A stretch of 16,607 nt of DNA, from contig JAEDCM010000032.1 of the NCBI GenBank assembly GCA_016294165.1, positions 1-16,607 on the forward strand. The letters run 5' to 3'. How positions within the stretch are numbered: the first letter of the stretch is position 1; the number at the start of each line of letters is the position of its first letter. Shown in pieces: positions 15,230 to 16,607 of this stretch. The notes under the pieces are model-generated. The model ran no database searches, was not told the origin of the DNA, and saw only the letters and a program-made list of their open reading frames with translations. The DNA comes from Anaeroplasmataceae bacterium. GTDB taxonomy: Bacteria; Bacillota_I; Bacilli_A; Acholeplasmatales; JAEDCM01. Made by a program: the position numbers and the translations under genes.

Positions 15230-16552
15230 ATGGAAATTAACATAATGGAATTAGGAGCCATACCAAATGGCATATATTCAAATACTAAGATATTTGAAGA
15301 AGCTTTTAACAAATGTGATCAAAATGGTGGTGGAACAATTTATGTTCCAAAAGGAATCTATTTAACTGGCCCCATTTATTTTAAAAATAATGTGACTCTT
15401 TATTTAGAAAGAGGTGCAATCATTTTATTTGATAAGAATATTGAGGAGTATAAAATTATAAAGACTAATCATGAAGGCATTGATAGACTTAGGGCTACTT
15501 CACCGATAATGGCTATAAATGTGGAAAATATTGCGATTAAGGGTGATGGTATAATCGATGGAAATGGGCATTTATGGCGATATGTTAAGGAGTTTAAACA
15601 AACACAAAAACAATGGGATGAATTATTAAAAATATCCCCGTATGTGATTGAGACAGATGAAAAAAGAATATGGTTTCCAAGTGAAACATCATATTTAGGA
15701 AGCATGCGAAAAGAAGAGAGAGTAGACGATCCTGATGGAATTATAAAGGCTCAACCATATTACGATTATTATCGACCTAGTATGGTTTTTATTAGAGAAT
15801 GTAAAAATGTTTTACTAGAAGGAGTAACATTTGAGAATTCACCAATGTGGAATATCCATATCTTGTTTTCAGAAAATATTGTCGTGAATAATGTAAAGAT
15901 CAAAAATCCGTATTGGGCTCAAAGTGGTGACGGAATAGATATTGAATCATCTAATAATGTATGTGTAAAAAACTCATATTTTGAGGTTGGCGATGATGCA
16001 ATTTGCTTAAAATCAGGAAAAGGTATCGATGCATTAAAGTATAAGGAATCATGTCATGATATTTTAATATGTGATAATGTTGTGTATCAAGCCCATGGAG
16101 GATTTGTGATAGGAAGCGAAACTGCTCGTGGCATTCATGATGTAAGGGTGATAAACAATACATTCATTAATACGGATATTGGATTAAGATTTAAGAGTGC
16201 TATTGGAAGATGTGGAGAAATATGTAATGTTGTGATTGATGGTGTTAATATGATAGATATTAAAAATGAAGCCGTTTTATTTACAACAGCATATCAGCTC
16301 TATAATTTAAAAAATGAAGATATAGATGTTAATAAAACGGCTAATTTACTTGAAATTCCTGAATTTTATAATTTTAAAATTTCAAATATTAATTGTACAA
16401 ATTCTAAGGTAGGAATCAAAATCCTAGGAACAAAAGAAAAACCAGTACATGATATTTATTTTGAAAACATAAACATTAAATCAGAGCGTGATTTTGAATT
16501 GAAAAATTGTTATAACATTTATATTGACGGAAAAGAAAAAGACGTTTTTTAA
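15230..16552 (+). CDS. GH28-family polygalacturonase-like glycoside hydrolase
   Basis: This 440-residue protein belongs to the pectin-degrading GH28 parallel beta-helix enzymes, inverting hydrolases of galacturonan-type polymers. The family's four catalytic motifs are present: SGDGID (D234, replacing the usual NTD), GDD (D255, D256), AHGG (H289) and RFK (R320-K322). The N-terminus has the typical pectate-type opening (GAIPNG..SNTKIFEEAFNKC..NGGGTIYVPKGIYLTGPI). No signal peptide is visible, so it should act in the cytoplasm on imported oligosaccharides, like exo-acting GH28 enzymes of gut bacteria. GGAGGTG at 15217-15223 sets the ATG at 15230 over the TTG at 15215. The stop codon is one base before an IS copy, so the original 3' context, including any operon partners, is cut off. 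Exact substrate is unknown. Confidence 0.9.
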   Translation: MEINIMELGAIPNGIYSNTKIFEEAFNKCDQNGGGTIYVPKGIYLTGPIYFKNNVTLYLERGAIILFDKNIEEYKIIKTNHEGIDRLRATSPIMAINVENIAIKGDGIIDGNGHLWRYVKEFKQTQKQWDELLKISPYVIETDEKRIWFPSETSYLGSMRKEERVDDPDGIIKAQPYYDYYRPSMVFIRECKNVLLEGVTFENSPMWNIHILFSENIVVNNVKIKNPYWAQSGDGIDIESSNNVCVKNSYFEVGDDAICLKSGKGIDALKYKESCHDILICDNVVYQAHGGFVIGSETARGIHDVRVINNTFINTDIGLRFKSAIGRCGEICNVVIDGVNMIDIKNEAVLFTTAYQLYNLKNEDIDVNKTANLLEIPEFYNFKISNINCTNSKVGIKILGTKEKPVHDIYFENINIKSERDFELKNCYNIYIDGKEKDVF

Positions 16553-16553
16553 G

Positions 16554-16607
16554 TGAAATGATAAGATGTTTGTAGACACAAAAAAGGAATGTGTTTATAA
16601 ACATCTT
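16554..16607 (+). mobile_element. second copy of the IS3-family element (partial, at window edge)
   Basis: From TGAAATGATAAG onward, 54 bp match the transposase-side end of the IS at 4489-5874 read on the minus strand. The 32 terminal bases match, and the 17-bp hairpin arms are identical; only the loop differs (11 versus 12 bases). The transposase genes should follow beyond the window on the plus strand. The flanking pentamer TTAAG (16549-16553) resembles the TTAAC target of the first copy. Confidence 0.85.

Noticed and set aside
5875..16553. A composite transposon bounded by two IS copies.
   Set aside because: The left IS has its own matching TTAAC target repeats and splits a resident terminator, so it inserted alone. 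The interior holds tRNA genes and an ncRNA typical of the chromosome.

Overview
The window looks like chromosomal DNA of a low-GC Gram-positive bacterium (Bacillota, Bacilli/Erysipelotrichia-like). Supporting signs are a strong A/T bias, near-perfect GGAGGTG ribosome binding sites, sigma-70-type TTGACA/TATAAT promoters, a T-box riboswitch, and U-tailed hairpin terminators after most units. The code appears standard: the tRNA-Trp has anticodon CCA. The exact genus cannot be read from this window.

Layout, left to right. (1) 201-902: an AlkD-type DNA alkylation repair protein. (2) 942-2554: a complete tryptophan-responsive unit, with promoter, T-box leader, solitary trpB and terminator. (3) 2558-4449: a group II intron with a class C-type reverse transcriptase, inserted directly behind the trpB terminator hairpin, which is the known target preference of group IIC introns. 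(4) 4489-5874: a complete IS3-family (IS150-like) element on the minus strand, with 32-bp imperfect inverted repeats and a TTAAC target duplication. It sits in the loop of a pre-existing hairpin terminator. (5) 5881-6109, minus strand: a compact structured non-coding RNA with its own promoter; its terminator is the one split by the IS. (6) 6158-6313, minus strand: tRNA-Trp with promoter and terminator. (7) 6392-13291: one gene of 6.9 kb encoding a 2299-residue protein, with a CvpA-like membrane domain followed by about 21-22 degenerate repeats of 72-80 residues. Four repeats (894 bp) were recently duplicated in tandem. (8) 13407-14258, minus strand: an unrecognised protein with two terminal membrane segments, divergent from (9) a TetR-family regulator at 14389-14994. 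(10) 15012-15189: tRNA-His with promoter and terminator. (11) 15230-16552: a GH28 polygalacturonase-like enzyme without a signal peptide. (12) 16554 to the window end: the first 54 bp of a second copy of the same IS, in the opposite orientation.

How parts connect. The trpB leader carries UGGC in its T-box bulge, which matches the G73-CCA end of the tRNA-Trp encoded 3.7 kb away. TrpB without TrpA suggests synthesis of tryptophan from scavenged indole. The IS carries inward-reading hairpins near both ends; the one at its transposase end now lies just downstream of the ncRNA and may replace the terminator that the insertion broke. The least explained items are the giant CvpA-anchored repeat protein, the structured ncRNA, and the bitopic membrane protein beside the TetR gene.
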